A DNA stretch of 64,000 nucleotides from Pleurodeles waltl (GCF_031143425.1 NC_090445.1:1575394049-1575458048), one strand, 5' to 3'; counted from the first letter of the stretch, positions 45,927 to 58,480 are shown. The notes: generated by a model not told the origin, from the sequence alone. A program made the numbers and translations.

Positions 45927-48900
45927 CTATTGGGTGCTTTTCCTTGTGAATGTTATTCCTGACACATCTTCATCCTCTGATGTGTGTGGTGCCTCCTGTG
46001 CCATGACTTCATCCTCTGATGTGTGTGGTACCTCCTGTGCCATGGCTGATGCTGTTGTAGAGGTAGAGGGGGCCACACACACATCAGGGGATAGAGATGT
46101 GGAGTCAAAGGTCCCGGGAGCTGCCATTTGTGAAAACACATAAGGCATCACTGCTGATTTTTCAACACCGCAGCAACATCACAGTGGTAGGCAGCCATTT
46201 TTTCCCTGAGGGGGGCCACTTCTCGCTATATGGACTCCAGGGTAGTCTGCATGCTGCTGGCAGCTAGGGAAGACATTTGCTGTAGTCTCTAGTTCATGAC
46301 AGCCGCTATGTCCGTCAGAGACTGCTGGAGTCCATGTAGCGGAGAGTGGGTGCCTTTGATGGCAGCTGAGTTGTCCTTATTTGGACTGAGGCACGTCCAC
46401 ACTCCTTCCAGGCTGCCTGCCATGTTCTCCATCCTCACCCGCATCTGCTTGACCAGCTCCCGCTGGACTCCTACCACTGTCCTCTGAAAGCTAATCTCTG
46501 GGTGCTCGGAGTCCAGGGCTGTGTGAGTACTGGCTGTTGCCGCGTGTTGGTGCCTGGGAGGTTCATGTGGAGACCACACAACGCTGTGTGTCCTTCCTGT
46601 GACTGGAGGTGGTGTATGGAGTGATCCTAGGACATCCTGGAGAGTCTGTTCATTCATGGTTGGCAGCTGGTCATCCATGTCATCTGCAAAATACCGAACA
46701 GGTAGGTCGGCGGGAGGTAAGCCAACATCCTCTGCAATGAGATAGTATAAAATCAATATTCAATTGTATTGTCATGGGACATCATGTATTTGCCACTGGA
46801 GGCTCAGTGACATGTCACTGACCCAAGGTTGTGGTTGTACTTATGTGTAGCTTTGTGCACCACACATGGATCTAGCGCGATAGTAACAGAAAATGACGGA
46901 GCGCAACACTGTACCAAAAACGGCAGTGCCCTGCTCCATCATTTTAACAATGCAGGGATGCGCCCCACGGTGCACCCCTGTGTTGTCCCCTGTGCTGGTG
47001 CTAAATTTAGCTGCCTAGTGCCTAAGCAGGCATCCTTGCACAATCGTGCAAGGTTGTCCGTGTTGAAAGATTCGATAGTTTATGTGTGGGAAGGTGTCCC
47101 TTCCTGCACATACACAATCACTAATGATGATTTGGCACTTCTGTGAGGTGCCAAAGCATCATTTTAAAATTATTTTTATGTGCAGGAAGGGACACTTTCT
47201 CGCACATTAACAATCATGTTTGACATTTTGTTCTTTCTATACGTGCTGCAGAATGCAGCACACATACAGGAAGTAAAAAATAAGGACGAATAAAAGTATA
47301 CCTCCTTGTTGTGCCTTGCTAACGCCACCCATGGGGTGGAGTTAGATTTTGGCGCTCCCTCAGGTTTACGAAAACTCATAAATCTGAGGCAGCGTCAAAA
47401 TGCAATGGGTGTTGCTGCAACACCCATTGCACGCCCTTCTGACGCAGATAACTGCATCAGAGGGGCCCATATTTACAAGGAGTTGTAACACCACAAAAGG
47501 TGGCATTATACCTCCTTGTACATATGGAACAGAAGTTAGAGCCACTGGAGTGTTATGTAAAGTGACGCTCCAGTGGTGCTAGGGGTTCATAAAAATGTCC
47601 CATGATGTTCACATACATGCACTATGTGTTGTATGCATTTTATTTTGCTGCAGTTCCCATATGGTGCATATGGTTGTGTGTGAGTTGTTGTGGGTTCACC
47701 CTGTATGGGTTGTGTTCCACAGGTTGCAAGCTTTAAGTTAGATTTGTTCTCATTTGGCATGGCCCAGGGCAGCTGCAAGATGTGTTGCAGTGCACTTCAG
47801 CAGTATAGATATGCAGTGGCATGCCATATTTACTTGAATACAGTACAGCCCTGCAATTCCCCCTGTGCCTGCACAGATTTGTGCTCCTTGCACCAACACA
47901 GGCACTGTTGCAGCATGATGACAGGGTGCCTGTCTTGAAGTGATGATTTGTTCAGGTGCAGGGAGGTGTCCCTTCCTGCACATGTACAAGCTATTGTTGC
48001 TGAGATGGCATTTCAATGTGTGCTGCAAGATGCAGCACACATGAGTAAAGGCAAAGCAACATTGAGGAAGGGAAGCATTTTGGCCAGAGACACCACTCTG
48101 ACACCACCCCTGCGGTAGTATTGACTTCCTTCCTAGTCTCTGATGTCTACGTTGTGTTGGTACAGGGGCTTTGACTATATGACATGGGTGTTATAATGGC
48201 ACAGCCACACTATTTGCATGTGCCTTCCAGGCAATGTGGTGCATATTAACATGGTGGAGTATAGCCAAAGTGAGTTGTCTATGTTGACGTTGTGTATATG
48301 TTGGAGTGCATTGCACAACCAGAACATCAATACATGTGTGGCTTGGGTGAGTCAGTGCGTCTTGATTCCGGGCCTATGTGTCCCGACGCAACCCTTTAGC
48401 ATGCATTGAGTGTGTCCCATGTGCCTCACCCTTCTGCCATTAGTGGAGTTCCAGATATCCCTCCCTGCAACCTACCCCGCATTTGTGATGGTTCCTGGTA
48501 GTCTAGTCTGCGCTGTCCTGTCCTGTCCTGCGATTCCAGTGACCAGCTCCTCCGAAATGACTGCTGCAGCCATCTCCTCCAGCTTATCCTGGTCCTCCTG
48601 TAGTGTGGGACTTCCACCTCCAGTATGCAGTGCTGCCTTATGGTTCCTGGCGAGTTTCTCCTTAGTCCTGTGCTTGCAATCGTGCCAACGCTTCTTGACC
48701 TCAGTGACAGTCCTCTTCACCTCTGCAACGTTGTTGATTTTGTCCACTATTGCCTGACATATTGTGTCTCTCCTACCAACTGGCAATTTGGACATGACAA
48801 AGTGCTGGTGTTGGTGCTCCGTCACCTCTCTGGCCAGGATGTCATGCTCCTCCTCGCTAAAGAGACACTTGCGCTTTCTCTTCTCCTTCTCCTGTGATTT

Positions 48901-48972
48901 TTCTGGACCCTCCTGCCTAGTACTTGGGTTTTTGGGGTCTCCTGGGGGTCTCTCCTGGCCTGATGATTCCAT
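45927..48972 (-). pseudogene. Harbinger Myb/SANT-like gene, copy 2B
   Basis: A duplicate of the gene at 39977-42988. Exon 1 is 48972-48476; exon 2 is 46731-45927. It differs in keeping the 29-bp segment 46140-46168, which aligns with sequence in copy 1 near 4335-4375 and so is ancestral. It also has an additional 5-bp unit in exon 1 that changes the reading frame at the exon end. The Myb trihelix and basic region are otherwise identical. It still has the two exon 2 stops, so it is not functional as it stands. Confidence 0.8.
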
Positions 48973-49976
48973 CGTCTCTTGCAATTGCACTCTTTCCTGC
49001 TTGTGCCTTTTGTTTTGGCGCTAATGCGGTGTGAAAAGGGTGCCGCAAAATGATGTAGCGTAACTTTTTGCAGCATTAGTGTCATTTTCCCTTTCGACGT
49101 CTCGCAAATATTAGCATCTTTATTTTTCACACTAACCATTGCTTAGCTCCATTCTACACCATTTCATAAATATGGCGCAAGGATAGGGCTAAGGAATGAC
49201 GCAAGCTCATGTTAAAAAAAATGATGCACAGCTAGCGCAGTTGTGTGTCATTTTTCATAAATATGCCCCCAAGTGAGGAAAGTACCAGTTTAACAAACCT
49301 GGGTTTATCACTGAGTGATGGTCCTTCATTATAAAAAGGAAAGGTAGCTACAATGTTTGTCGTGCTGGTTCAGCTGAGTTTTTTTGAAGAGTAAGCTCCA
49401 AAAGCAGGTGTTTATTGATGAAAAAGAAAACATCAATGGCCCATCCGGGCAGGTCCCTGCACTTTGTGGCAATTGAGTCATTTGATTTCCACAGTGTTCC
49501 AGTTAACATATGTTATGCGCATACAGGAAATCTAGTGATGGTCACTCTAACCTAGACACCTCTTCACTGACCTGGTGGCCCTGTGGTGGATGGAACATGA
49601 GGGTGAGACGTTTCTGATGGCAAAGCCAAATTAGTAACTTCTTTATCAAAATTCCAGCACTTCCCCTGATTCTTGATAGAGCGGTGGAACCCCAGGGTGG
49701 GCAGAGTGGAAGCAGCAGAAGCAGAGCAGGTTTATGGAGGTGCAACAAATTCACCAACTAGTAAATGACCACAAAGGTTTCAAAGGTGAAGAACAGAACT
49801 TTATCCTGTTCTTATGCACTTTGGAGAACCATCGCTATAAGTGTACCGTCACTTTTATATGAACTTATTTTGTTTTATTTGACCCTATGCCTTGCTGTTC
49901 TGGAAAATCTTCCTTCCTACATAAACAAGCATTTGCAATGCAATGGGTCTCGCATTTGATCGAGTTAGAGCTATTA

Positions 49977-51782
49977 GCATTTTAAACTCCTAACCAGACT
50001 TTTCTTTCCACATAAATTGAAAATAAAAATACTACAGTTGCACATAAGCCAGACGATTCAAAGTGCCACGGCATCAGCCTGAAGCAGCACACAAAAGGAA
50101 AAAAAGTTCACTCGCAGTCAAACGTATCAGCAAAAGTGCAATTAGCCATGTAACAGGGGTGATGTCCAAAGCGGTAACTAAACCGTCCCAAGGAGGGACA
50201 AACGTAAAGCATTTACCAATGAAAATAAAGGATTTTTGAAGGGCGAGCCCATGAACGAGTGACGATGTTCATGCGGTGGGCATGGTTAAAATCCCAGATA
50301 CATTCCAACACGCTGGAAAAGCATCGCTTGTTCGCTGCTATGCTCGACCTAAGAAGGATACTCCTCGTGATCAGCAAGACGTTTCATGTGCATTTATAAG
50401 CTTTAAGAGGCCACACAATACTTCTCCAGCATCTGTAAATTTTATGACTTTAGAACAGAGGTCTGTGCAAGGAACATCCAGCCTGACCTACGGGAGGCAC
50501 CCCGTCCTTACCGCTAAGTCCATTTCAGTCTGCTCCCTGCTAGAACCTATTGATTGGTACATGTGACACTCTATCCACTGCTCCAACTCTGTAAATTAAG
50601 ATTCTCTGCCCAAACGTGTCAAACGCTGCAAGTGGTCATGCATTATCACCAATAAAGTGGCGCTTTCTGTACCAGTTACCGATTGATTTTGCATCAAAGA
50701 ATGCAGTCTCAGTGCCACCACAAAAATACAATTTAACTGTTAGTCTTAAAAAGTGGTTTCTTTTCTATAAAATAACCAAGTTGCATAAAGATGACTTTTT
50801 CCAGGATCCACACTATTAATAGAGATCTAACAATGGCTTTTTAATGGTGCAAGCATATCAGAACCTGTGATGGTGTCAAGAGATCGAGAATCCATGGTAA
50901 TTTAAAGATCAGAGGTGCCTTTCCAACTGCAGAGAAGCACTGACATTCTGTGCTGCAGGGTTCAATATATACTCAGGTCATTTTCATCTAACTAATCAAT
51001 TTCAGTGTTTTTTTTTTTTTTATTATTAGAAGACCTACTTATAACTCCACTCTAACCTTTGTTTTTTTCAGTGAATTTCAAAGGTTTTTTCAATGTAGAT
51101 TAAAATAATAATAATATTATCTCACTTTAAAATACCTCTACTTTAACATTTGTTTTTCCCTATGTAAAATCCCATCTCTAAGTTTTTTATTTCAGGAGGC
51201 TTGTGATGCACCCAGTCACCTGTATAAAAGAAATGACGTAGAAGCTCAGCTGTAAAAATGTATTACAGTTGAGTTCTGATGTGAGTATGATTGTTGCCAA
51301 AGGCACCAGCCATTGGGAAAGTCACAGTTGGGTCACAGAGCATAATTAATGCTGCAGTTTCATTAATGGAAGTTGTTTTTTCCTTTTTCTGCTCCGTTTT
51401 TCTTTATGAACAGTGATAAGCAGAAAGGACATGTTTATTTTTCAACGCTTTAGGACACATTCAGAGCTACAACATTTTTTTTTTAAATCTGAGTTGTATT
51501 AAACTGATTCTAATATGTGTTTGCAACAAATATCTAACTGCTTTAGGGTGTGTTTAATTTTGCACTAGAGATTCTGATTGTATTTTTCATGTTGGCAAAC
51601 ATCCTATTGCTTTTACATGATAGAGCATCACACCAGGGATGTATGCATTTTAAGAGAAATATGAGATGTGGCCATGTATTATAAGGTATAAAGCACCCTC
51701 TGCTGTATATTCTAAGGATACTGCATGCAGGATATTGCATGCAGTTCCATGCATTTTAGGGAACTTGCATGATGTCACCTTA
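49977..51782. other. Unassigned noncoding sequence
   Basis: A/T-rich sequence with poly-T tracts; short frames up to 96 codons without recognisable domains. 51660-51780 is rich in ATGCA/TGCAT words. Nothing else is supported. Confidence 0.4.
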
Positions 51783-51792
51783 TGTTTTTGGC

Positions 51793-52257
51793 AAAAACAA
51801 CAAGTGATGGACGGAATGCTGAACATTGTCAAACACTCACCCCCAGTCACAGATCTGGGTTTAATCCATCGTTCTTTTGCTCACCGTGCCACCCCAGTTT
51901 GGACCCAGCCATATGCAAATCAGTCTTGACCCTGTTCCGCATGGGAACAGTCCAGCCCGAACTGCCAAGCAAGGCCCTCGCTGGACCGAAAACAAGCATC
52001 CTGGGACCGGTTTCGGGGTTTCACCCCTCATCAGCCAGGCTAGCTTGAATCCAGTGGCATGGGAAGCACGGGACCCACGTCTGGGCATACCCTTCCCACT
52101 TAGGGCGACAAAGCAAAAACAACAAGTGATGGACGGAATGCTGAACATTGTCAAACACTCACCCCCAGTCACAGATCTGGGTTTAATCCATCGTTCTTTT
52201 GCTCACCATGCCACCCCAGTTTGGACCCAGCCATATGCAAATCAGTCTTGACCCTTG
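51793..52257 (-). mobile_element. Satellite-2/retrozyme-like insertion, ~322-bp unit, 1.45 copies, with 10-bp TSD
   Basis: The same repeat family as 5221-6099 in the opposite orientation, with a unit spacing of 322 bp (51791 to 52113). TGTTTTTGGC occurs exactly on both sides (51783-51792 and 52258-52267), a perfect 10-bp target-site duplication that marks this as one discrete insertion. It contains one complete hammerhead ribozyme on the minus strand. No protein coding. The duplication length and partial tandem structure fit retrotransposition of a ribozyme-bearing RNA by another element's machinery (inference). Confidence 0.88.
52000..52039 (-). ncRNA. Hammerhead ribozyme, type I, third copy
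   Basis: On the minus strand: CCTGG (52039-52035), CTGATGA (52034-52028), stem II GGGG/CCCC with a TGAAA loop (52027-52015), GAAA (52014-52011), CCGGTC (52010-52005) and CCAGG (52004-52000). All core positions match the two copies in the first array although the surrounding unit differs at several sites. Cleavage is predicted between 52005 and 52004. Confidence 0.9.
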
Positions 52258-52267
52258 TGTTTTTGGC

Positions 52268-52811
52268 CTCATTCCGCTGTATGGTCTCAGAAAACTCCTT
52301 GGTGACATGCAATGTGTTTATGATGTATGACCGGGTACTTTCTCTCCCCAACGCATTTCAATCCAAATGATATTCAAACTCATAATGGTTTTCAACATTT
52401 TAGAAGAACACTTTTTTGATTTTAGCAGGGACAAATTCATTACCAAGGTTATTTAATTGTCAAAGCAGTGATTGTCTGTAAAGAACAGTTCCCAGAAGGC
52501 GCCACCTTCCATATGCAAAGTTCCTTCATGGTGCTGATGTTGTGTATACTGCCATCATATGAATGCACCACAGATAGTATTAAGTCCAGCCATATAGAAT
52601 ATGGAGTGTCATAAATGGCACATTGAACTCCACTATGTTAATTTGCAGAAGCAATACCAATCAATCTGAATACATCAAAGATGCCCATTACATCAGTATT
52701 CCGTCGTGTCTAGACATCACATCGGAAATAACGAGAAACAACAAAAAAAACAATTTAAGAGTAGATGAATTCAAAACTCGAAACCAAGTGGGCAATGTGT
52801 GTATAAAACGC
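52268..52811. other. Unassigned noncoding sequence
   Basis: No gene or element end recognised. Confidence 0.4.
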
Positions 52812-52870
52812 TAAGGGCCACATGTATCAAGCTTTTTCTGGTTGCAAACGGGTCTACTCGCAGAATAGGG
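52812..52870. mobile_element. MITE terminal fragment (GGGCCACATGTAT family)
   Basis: TAAGGGCCACATGTATCAAG followed by 'ttgcaaacgggt' resembles the inverted terminus at 372. Only one end could be identified; the other boundary is unclear. Confidence 0.4.
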
Positions 52871-53579
52871 AGAGTGTTTTCTGAGAGGCCAATCAGATGG
52901 CTGCTTTCATTACCATGGTACTCCTGTGGGAACAACAGAGTCAATAAGAGAGTGCTGCGTCTCTCACAAGGCTTTTACTTCTTTTTCCATTCCCTCTGTA
53001 GTATTGTCAGGCCCAGAAATTTAAAAAAAAAGTTCACCTTACTACGAAGGGGTAATTTTTAGGGTAGAGCCTGCCAGTGTATGCTCTAGGGCATACATCT
53101 TGCTTGCAAGACTCTATTGTGTACAGTGAAGGGCTTCGAGTCTGCCTTTCGCTTACCATTTGTTGGCTTGCTTTACAGCCTCGTAATTAGTCACTGCAGG
53201 CCTGGCATCATTTCCTTTCCCCTGTGTGCAGCAGGAACCAAGGACTGGTTGATTCAACTTATTCAGTGCCCATCCGCTACTCCCGACGTGATTGAGGTAC
53301 TATTTTGCTCTTTTTAACTTCTACTGACCTGCAAAAAGAAGGCTTGTGTCTTGCAAAAAAGTGCCCAGCAGGACAAACAAAATTGCAAAGTTTCAATTCT
53401 TATAGCTAATTTTCTTACATTTCACCAAGTTGTCTTTTCTCACTTTCCACTCATGTTTTCTTTTGTTTTTGCTCATGGGCGCTCTTCTCAAAAGATGGCG
53501 TTTTTCCTGTTCAAAATATTGCAGAGCGTCATTATTTAAATATTCAGTGTAATTTTTTTAATTAAGTTTTAACACATAA
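52871..53579. other. Unassigned noncoding sequence
   Basis: Short frames only; no domain or repeat structure seen. Confidence 0.4.
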
Positions 53580-53835
53580 TTCTGCAGTACACCCCAATCC
53601 ACCCCATTCCAATTCTCCCCACTACATTCCACCCACATCCACCCCACTTTACCCCACACCAATCCACTCCAACCCACCCCACTCCAATCCTCCCAACCAA
53701 CCCTAATCTAATCTGCCCCACTCCAGTTTGCGCCACTGTAATACAAAACAATCTGCCCAACTCCAATCCAAAACAATCTGCCCAACTCCAATCCAAAACA
53801 ATCTGCCCAACTCCAATCCAAAACAATATGCCGTA
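53580..53835. repeat. CCACTCCAATC minisatellite with 26-bp units
   Basis: A degenerate CCCCACTCCAATCCA tract passes into about three near-exact 26-bp units 'acaatctgcccaactccaat...' at 53747-53830. The minus-strand Gly/Val/Trp-rich frame across it is a translation of the repeat. Confidence 0.9.
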
Positions 53836-54260
53836 CTCAAATCTTTGTTGTTTGTGTTAATTCAACAAGATTTAATTTGTTGTTGTTTATTTGATTTTTG
53901 TTTGTGTGTGTGGTGTAGAATTTTGTTAGGTATTAAGATTTGTGTCTAATAGTTATGTTTTTTAGAATTACTGCATGCATAGATAATAGTTTTTTGTTAA
54001 ATGAATGCAGTACTTATAAAAAAGTAACTCTTAGGCACAAATCTGAATATCTAACAAAATACTACATTTATTCTACATTCCAAGCATTTCTTCTCCAGGG
54101 AGTATTTATTTCTTGGATTTCAGTTAAACCTACAAAAACTTCCCGAAATTCAGGAAAAAATGAAAAAACACAATAACCCGAGCAGGCCGTTTGCACCCTG
54201 GTGCAGACATGTATGCTGGCTGCAGGCCCAGCACATCATCTGATAAGAAGCCAGACTCAA
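53836..54260. other. Unassigned sequence with a dispersed repeat arm (54072-54182)
   Basis: 54072-54182 is similar to 55636-55755: both have a 'cttctccagggag/ctctccaaggag' start, 'acttccc' and 'acacaataa-cccgag' at the end. The two copies flank the MITE and the intervening 'gacgaaaa-cagaa' words. Confidence 0.5.
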
Positions 54261-54864
54261 GGGATCATTACGACTCTGGCTGGTGGCGGAAGCTGCGCGC
54301 CAAAGTCCTGTGTCGGGATTACCGCCAATGCAGCTGTCCCTGATCGGGCCCTAGTATGATTTCCCCGTTGGGCCGGCGGGCAGAAGCAGCATTTCTGCCT
54401 GCCGGCCCAGCGGGAAACTCACCATAAGATGGACGCCGGCTCGTAATCGGGCCATCGGCAATGTTGTGGTGCGTCTGCGCTTTTCATTGCCAATAATTTG
54501 GGCAGTGAAAAGCACAACGGGCTGTCCATGGGGGCCCTGCACTGCCCCTGCCAAGTGCATGGGCAGTGAAGGGCACCCATGGGGCCTCCGATGCCCCCTT
54601 TCGGCTAGCCTTTGCATGGTGGTTCGCCCGCCAGGCAAAGGATGGTGGAAAGGGGGCTCATAATCCAGAGGGCAGCACTGTTTACAGCGCTGCCCTGGCA
54701 GATTAGGATCGCCGAGACCACCAGGCTGTCGACTGGCAGCAACCTGGCAGTGCCTGTGGTTAGACCATGGTCATAAAATGGAGGCCGGACCGCTGCTTTC
54801 GCGGCGGTCTGGCTGCCATCGCGAGTCTGGCTGTCCCAGGACCTCCACACTCGTAATGAGGCCC
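54261..54864. mobile_element. GC-rich MITE, ~604 bp
   Basis: The left end GGGATCATTACGACTCTGG and the reverse complement of the right end, GGGCCTCATTACGAGTGTGG, form a clear inverted repeat. The right flank is TAA, the left CAA (one mismatch). The interior has a strong hairpin, 'ttgggccggcgggcag' and partner (54367-54412). It is much more GC-rich than its A/T-rich flanks. No coding capacity. Confidence 0.7.
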
Positions 54865-55920
54865 TAAATGTTGTGTGTGTTTCTGAACTAAACATGTTAT
54901 CTGATCACATTTTTTAAGGAAAGACGAAAATCAGAACACACTGAATACATGAGCTGAAGCAATCGAAAAACAACAAAAAAATTCTGAAAACACAAGCTAA
55001 GGTAAGTGAATATTGTGTGTATTTGTAAATGTGAAATGCCTACATGTGAGCGCGATTAGCATGCGTGTTTTGAAAATAAACATGATGTTATAAGATCCTG
55101 TTTTTTAAGAAAAGACGAAAAACAGAATATTCTGAAAACACCAGCTGAGGAAATAGATAAACATAATGCGCCACATCTAACATAAACGCCCAAAAGGGAA
55201 TAAAACTCAAAATGCCAACATCTAAGAGAGAATGCTGTGTATGTTTCTAAACATGTGGAGTTAACAACAACAATGCCTATCTTGTTTGCAATCTTACCCA
55301 TTTCCCTTTAAACGTATCCCAATTTCAGGCCCATTAAAATAACCTAACCTAAAACCTAGACACAGCGTTTTGATTCTTGAACCTTGTGACTGCAGGGCTT
55401 TCTTCATCCTGCAGCACCGACAAAACATGTCAAAGAGGTGTGAACGATTTACATTGAAGTGAAATAGAAAGAGACGAAATAAAGCTTGCTGCCACACAAT
55501 GGCAAACTGAAACCTCCTGCGCCGCCCCTTTACACCAAATTTAATTACAACGGGAAACCCTGTCTGAATAGTTAACTTCACTACATGCTATTCCAAACAT
55601 GGTGCCCAGCAGCCATCATACTCACTAAAATATGTAAAAATACCTTCCTCTCCAAGGAGCATTCATTTGTTGGAATTGATTAAACTGTACACAAACTTCC
55701 CACTACTCAGAACGTTTTTTAATAACACAATAATCCCGAGCCGCTCCTTTCTAATCTATCAGCAGACAGCAAAACTCATTGCGAGCCCCACACAAACATA
55801 CTAGGGGCCACACTAAAAAAAGGCACTGGATTAACATTTACCTTCTTTCATCGCTGCTTGTCCCTATAGCGTCTGAAAGTGGCGGAAAGAACACCAACAG
55901 CATTAAAGTAAGAAGCAAGC
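54865..55920. other. Unassigned noncoding sequence with short internal repeats
   Basis: 'gacgaaaatcagaacac' (54922) and 'gacgaaaaacagaatat' (55114) introduce similar ~45-bp stretches ending 'agctaagg/agctgagg', and 55636-55755 repeats 54072-54182. No gene recognised. Confidence 0.45.
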
Positions 55921-56110
55921 ATGGCCGTAGGAAGTGTGGGGGACGCGGGGGATGTATCCCCCCCAAGATTTTGGAAGGTGGGGGACACGGGGGACGAAGG
56001 TGGGGGGGACAAGGGGACAAAAAAATGTCCCCTCTCACTTCTATTGTTCAGAGGGCCATTAGCGCACAAAAGCCCTGTACCGACCATCCTCCAATCTGAT
56101 GGTAACAGAA
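55921..56110. repeat. G-rich repeat fragment
   Basis: Runs of GGGGGAC and CCCCCCC; part of it resembles, in reverse orientation, 63196-63245. Probably a dispersed repeat end, family unknown. Confidence 0.4.
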
Positions 56111-56339
56111 TGAAGGTGAGTCTGGAGGCCCCCTGTGCCCTCTGCCCTTTTGTTTGCCCTGTTCACAGCTGTGGGCATTAATGGTGCTTATTAGAACAAA
56201 GGGCAAGAGGAGGAGAAGAGTTTTGGATGATTACTGTCTGCATCACCTGCTGCCACCTTGAAGAGGAGCACTTTAGGACGCCTTCAAGAGGAGCTGCAGA
56301 ACAATGAGGAAGATCTAAAGAGGAAACTGAGTCCCACTC

Positions 56340-56465
56340 ACCCTGATGCCTGCAGGCTAGAAAGGAGACTCTGTGAAACACAATATTTGTATTTGCCTAA
56401 GATCACACCAGTTGGTGAAACAGTGAAGTCGAGATTGAGCCCAGATTTTACATTTTCACACAACA
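56340..56465 (+). repeat. MIR/CORE-SINE-like fragment
   Basis: 'tttgcctaagatcacacc' followed by 'gagattgagcccagat' parallels the conserved MIR core (TTGCCCAAGGTCACAC ... GGATTCGAACCC). The two motifs have about the expected spacing. A shorter scrap with the same motif is at 12270, and another at 62791. Confidence 0.5.
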
Positions 56466-56684
56466 ATTTAGCTATTAGAAGGGTATATGTTTCTAACATT
56501 TATGTTTAATGTTTTGTTATCTAGGTAATGAAGGGCTTGATTACAGCTTGGCTAACAGGGAGAAGCCATATTTCATTTTGGAGCGTTATGCCTAGCGTTA
56601 TTATTTATGTTGTTGTTATCGTTACATACTTAAGCATATTGAAGTATATTATCTTTTCTCTATCTTTTCTTCACTCTACTCTGA

Positions 56685-58480
56685 AACAATCTACCCTATA
56701 CCACTGCACCCTACACCACTTTTCTCCACTCTGTGCTACTCTACGCCACTGCAATCTATGCTGTTCCACTCCACTCTACACCACTCTACACTACGCCACT
56801 GTAATCTATGCTATTCTACTCTAACCATAGTACACTACACCCCTGCACTGTGCCATTGCACTCTTCACCACTTTACTCAAAACCAATGCACTCTTTGCCA
56901 CTGCACTCTATGCCAATCTACTCTGCACCACAGCACTCTATTCCACTGCTTTCAATGACACTGTACTCTGCGCCACAGCACTCTAGGCGACTGCACTCTA
57001 TGCCACTCTACAATACACCACTGTACTCTGCGACCCTCTAATCTGCAACATTGCGCTGTCTGCCACTGAACTCCATGCCACTCTACTCTGCACCACTGCA
57101 CTCAATGCCTCTGTACTCTGTCCCACTGCACACTTTTCTGCACCACTGCACTCTAATCTATTCTACACCACTCCACTGTAGGGCACTTCATTCTGCTTTG
57201 AAATAATCTCTTCTATGCCACTGCAATCTACACAACTCCACTCTATGCTATGCCAGTCCAATCTACCCTGCACCACTCCAATGTACCCTGTGCCACTCCA
57301 ATCTGCTCTGCACCGCTATATGCTACTGCACTCTACATCACTATGCTCCTCTCTGCAACAATCTACTCTTCACCACTATACTGTACTCTGCAGCAGTCTA
57401 CTCTATGCCACGGCACTCTATGCAACTCTTTTCTACTCTACACCACTGTACTCTACGCCACTCCTCTACTCTGCATCACTCTACATCACTGCACTCTATG
57501 CCAATGCATTCTATGCCAATCTACTCTACACCACTGCCCTTTATGACACTCTGCTGTGCAACACTGCACTCTGCCACTGAACTATACTCCTCTCTACTCT
57601 GCACCGCTCAACTATATGCCACTCTACTGCACTCTACAGCAATGTACTATGTGCCACTACACTGTATGCCTCTCTACTCTGCATCACTGCACTCCACCAC
57701 TACACTCTACACAGTCTACTCTACCTTGCACCACTCCACTCTACGATGCACCACATCACTCTATGACACAGCACTCTGAACCACTGCAATCTATGATGTG
57801 CCACACCACTCTACCATGCACTGCATCATTCTATGACACAGCACTTTGCCCGACTGCACTCCACACCACTGCAATCTATGATGTGCCACTCCACTCTGCT
57901 CCCCTCTACTGTTCACCACTCTACACTAATGCACTGTACGCTAAACCAGTGCAGTCTTCACCAATGCACTCTACACCACTTTACTCAAAACCAATGCACT
58001 CTATACCACTACACTCTACACCAATCTACTTTGCACCACTGTACTTTATGCCACTTCACTCTAGACAACCAAACTCCACTCTGACACTTCACTCTGACAT
58101 TACACTCCATGATACTAGACGCTGAAACTCTATTCCATTAAATTCTAACACTTTCTCCACTCTGTAACTCCCTACACAACTCCCTATAGGCCACTTCATT
58201 CCACTTTACTCCACTCTATACCACTCCACGCCACTCTATGCCACTTCAATCTATGATACTCTACGCCACTGCACAACCATGTATGCCACTCTACTATACA
58301 ACAATGTACTATGCTCAACAACACTCTACCCAACTTTCTCTATGCCACTTCACGTTACTTCACTTCACTCTATGCCATTTCACTCTTCTTTATGCCTTTC
58401 CACTGTATGACACTCTGCCACTCCACTCTATGACACTCTATTACACTGTGAAATTACTCCACTCTACTACTACTTTATGG
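56685..58480. repeat. 1.8-kb degenerate array of CACTCTA-type units
   Basis: The region is built from short units such as CCACTCTAC, CACCACTGCA and CTCTATGC in changing order, mostly multiples of five bases. All long plus-strand frames here (up to 189 codons, in several frames at once) are low-complexity and mirror the repeat, so I call no gene. A small outlier with similar words is at 62120-62195. Confidence 0.9.

Larger units (their letters stand above)
43993..49976. repeat. Tandem duplication, unit B (5984 bp)
   Basis: A near-identical copy of 38043-43992, 34 bp longer because it keeps a 29-bp segment at 46140-46168 and has one extra 5-bp GTCCT-type repeat near 48520. After 49976 the sequence becomes unique ('cattttaaactcc'). 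Confidence 0.95.

Noticed and set aside
53747..53830. Possible CRISPR-like array
   Set aside because: The 26-bp units are directly adjacent without spacers, in a eukaryotic context; it is a minisatellite.
57556..58125. 189-codon Leu/Ser/His/Tyr/Thr-rich frame and its neighbours
   Set aside because: It is a translation of the simple array; similar frames are open in more than one phase and there is no non-repeat sequence.
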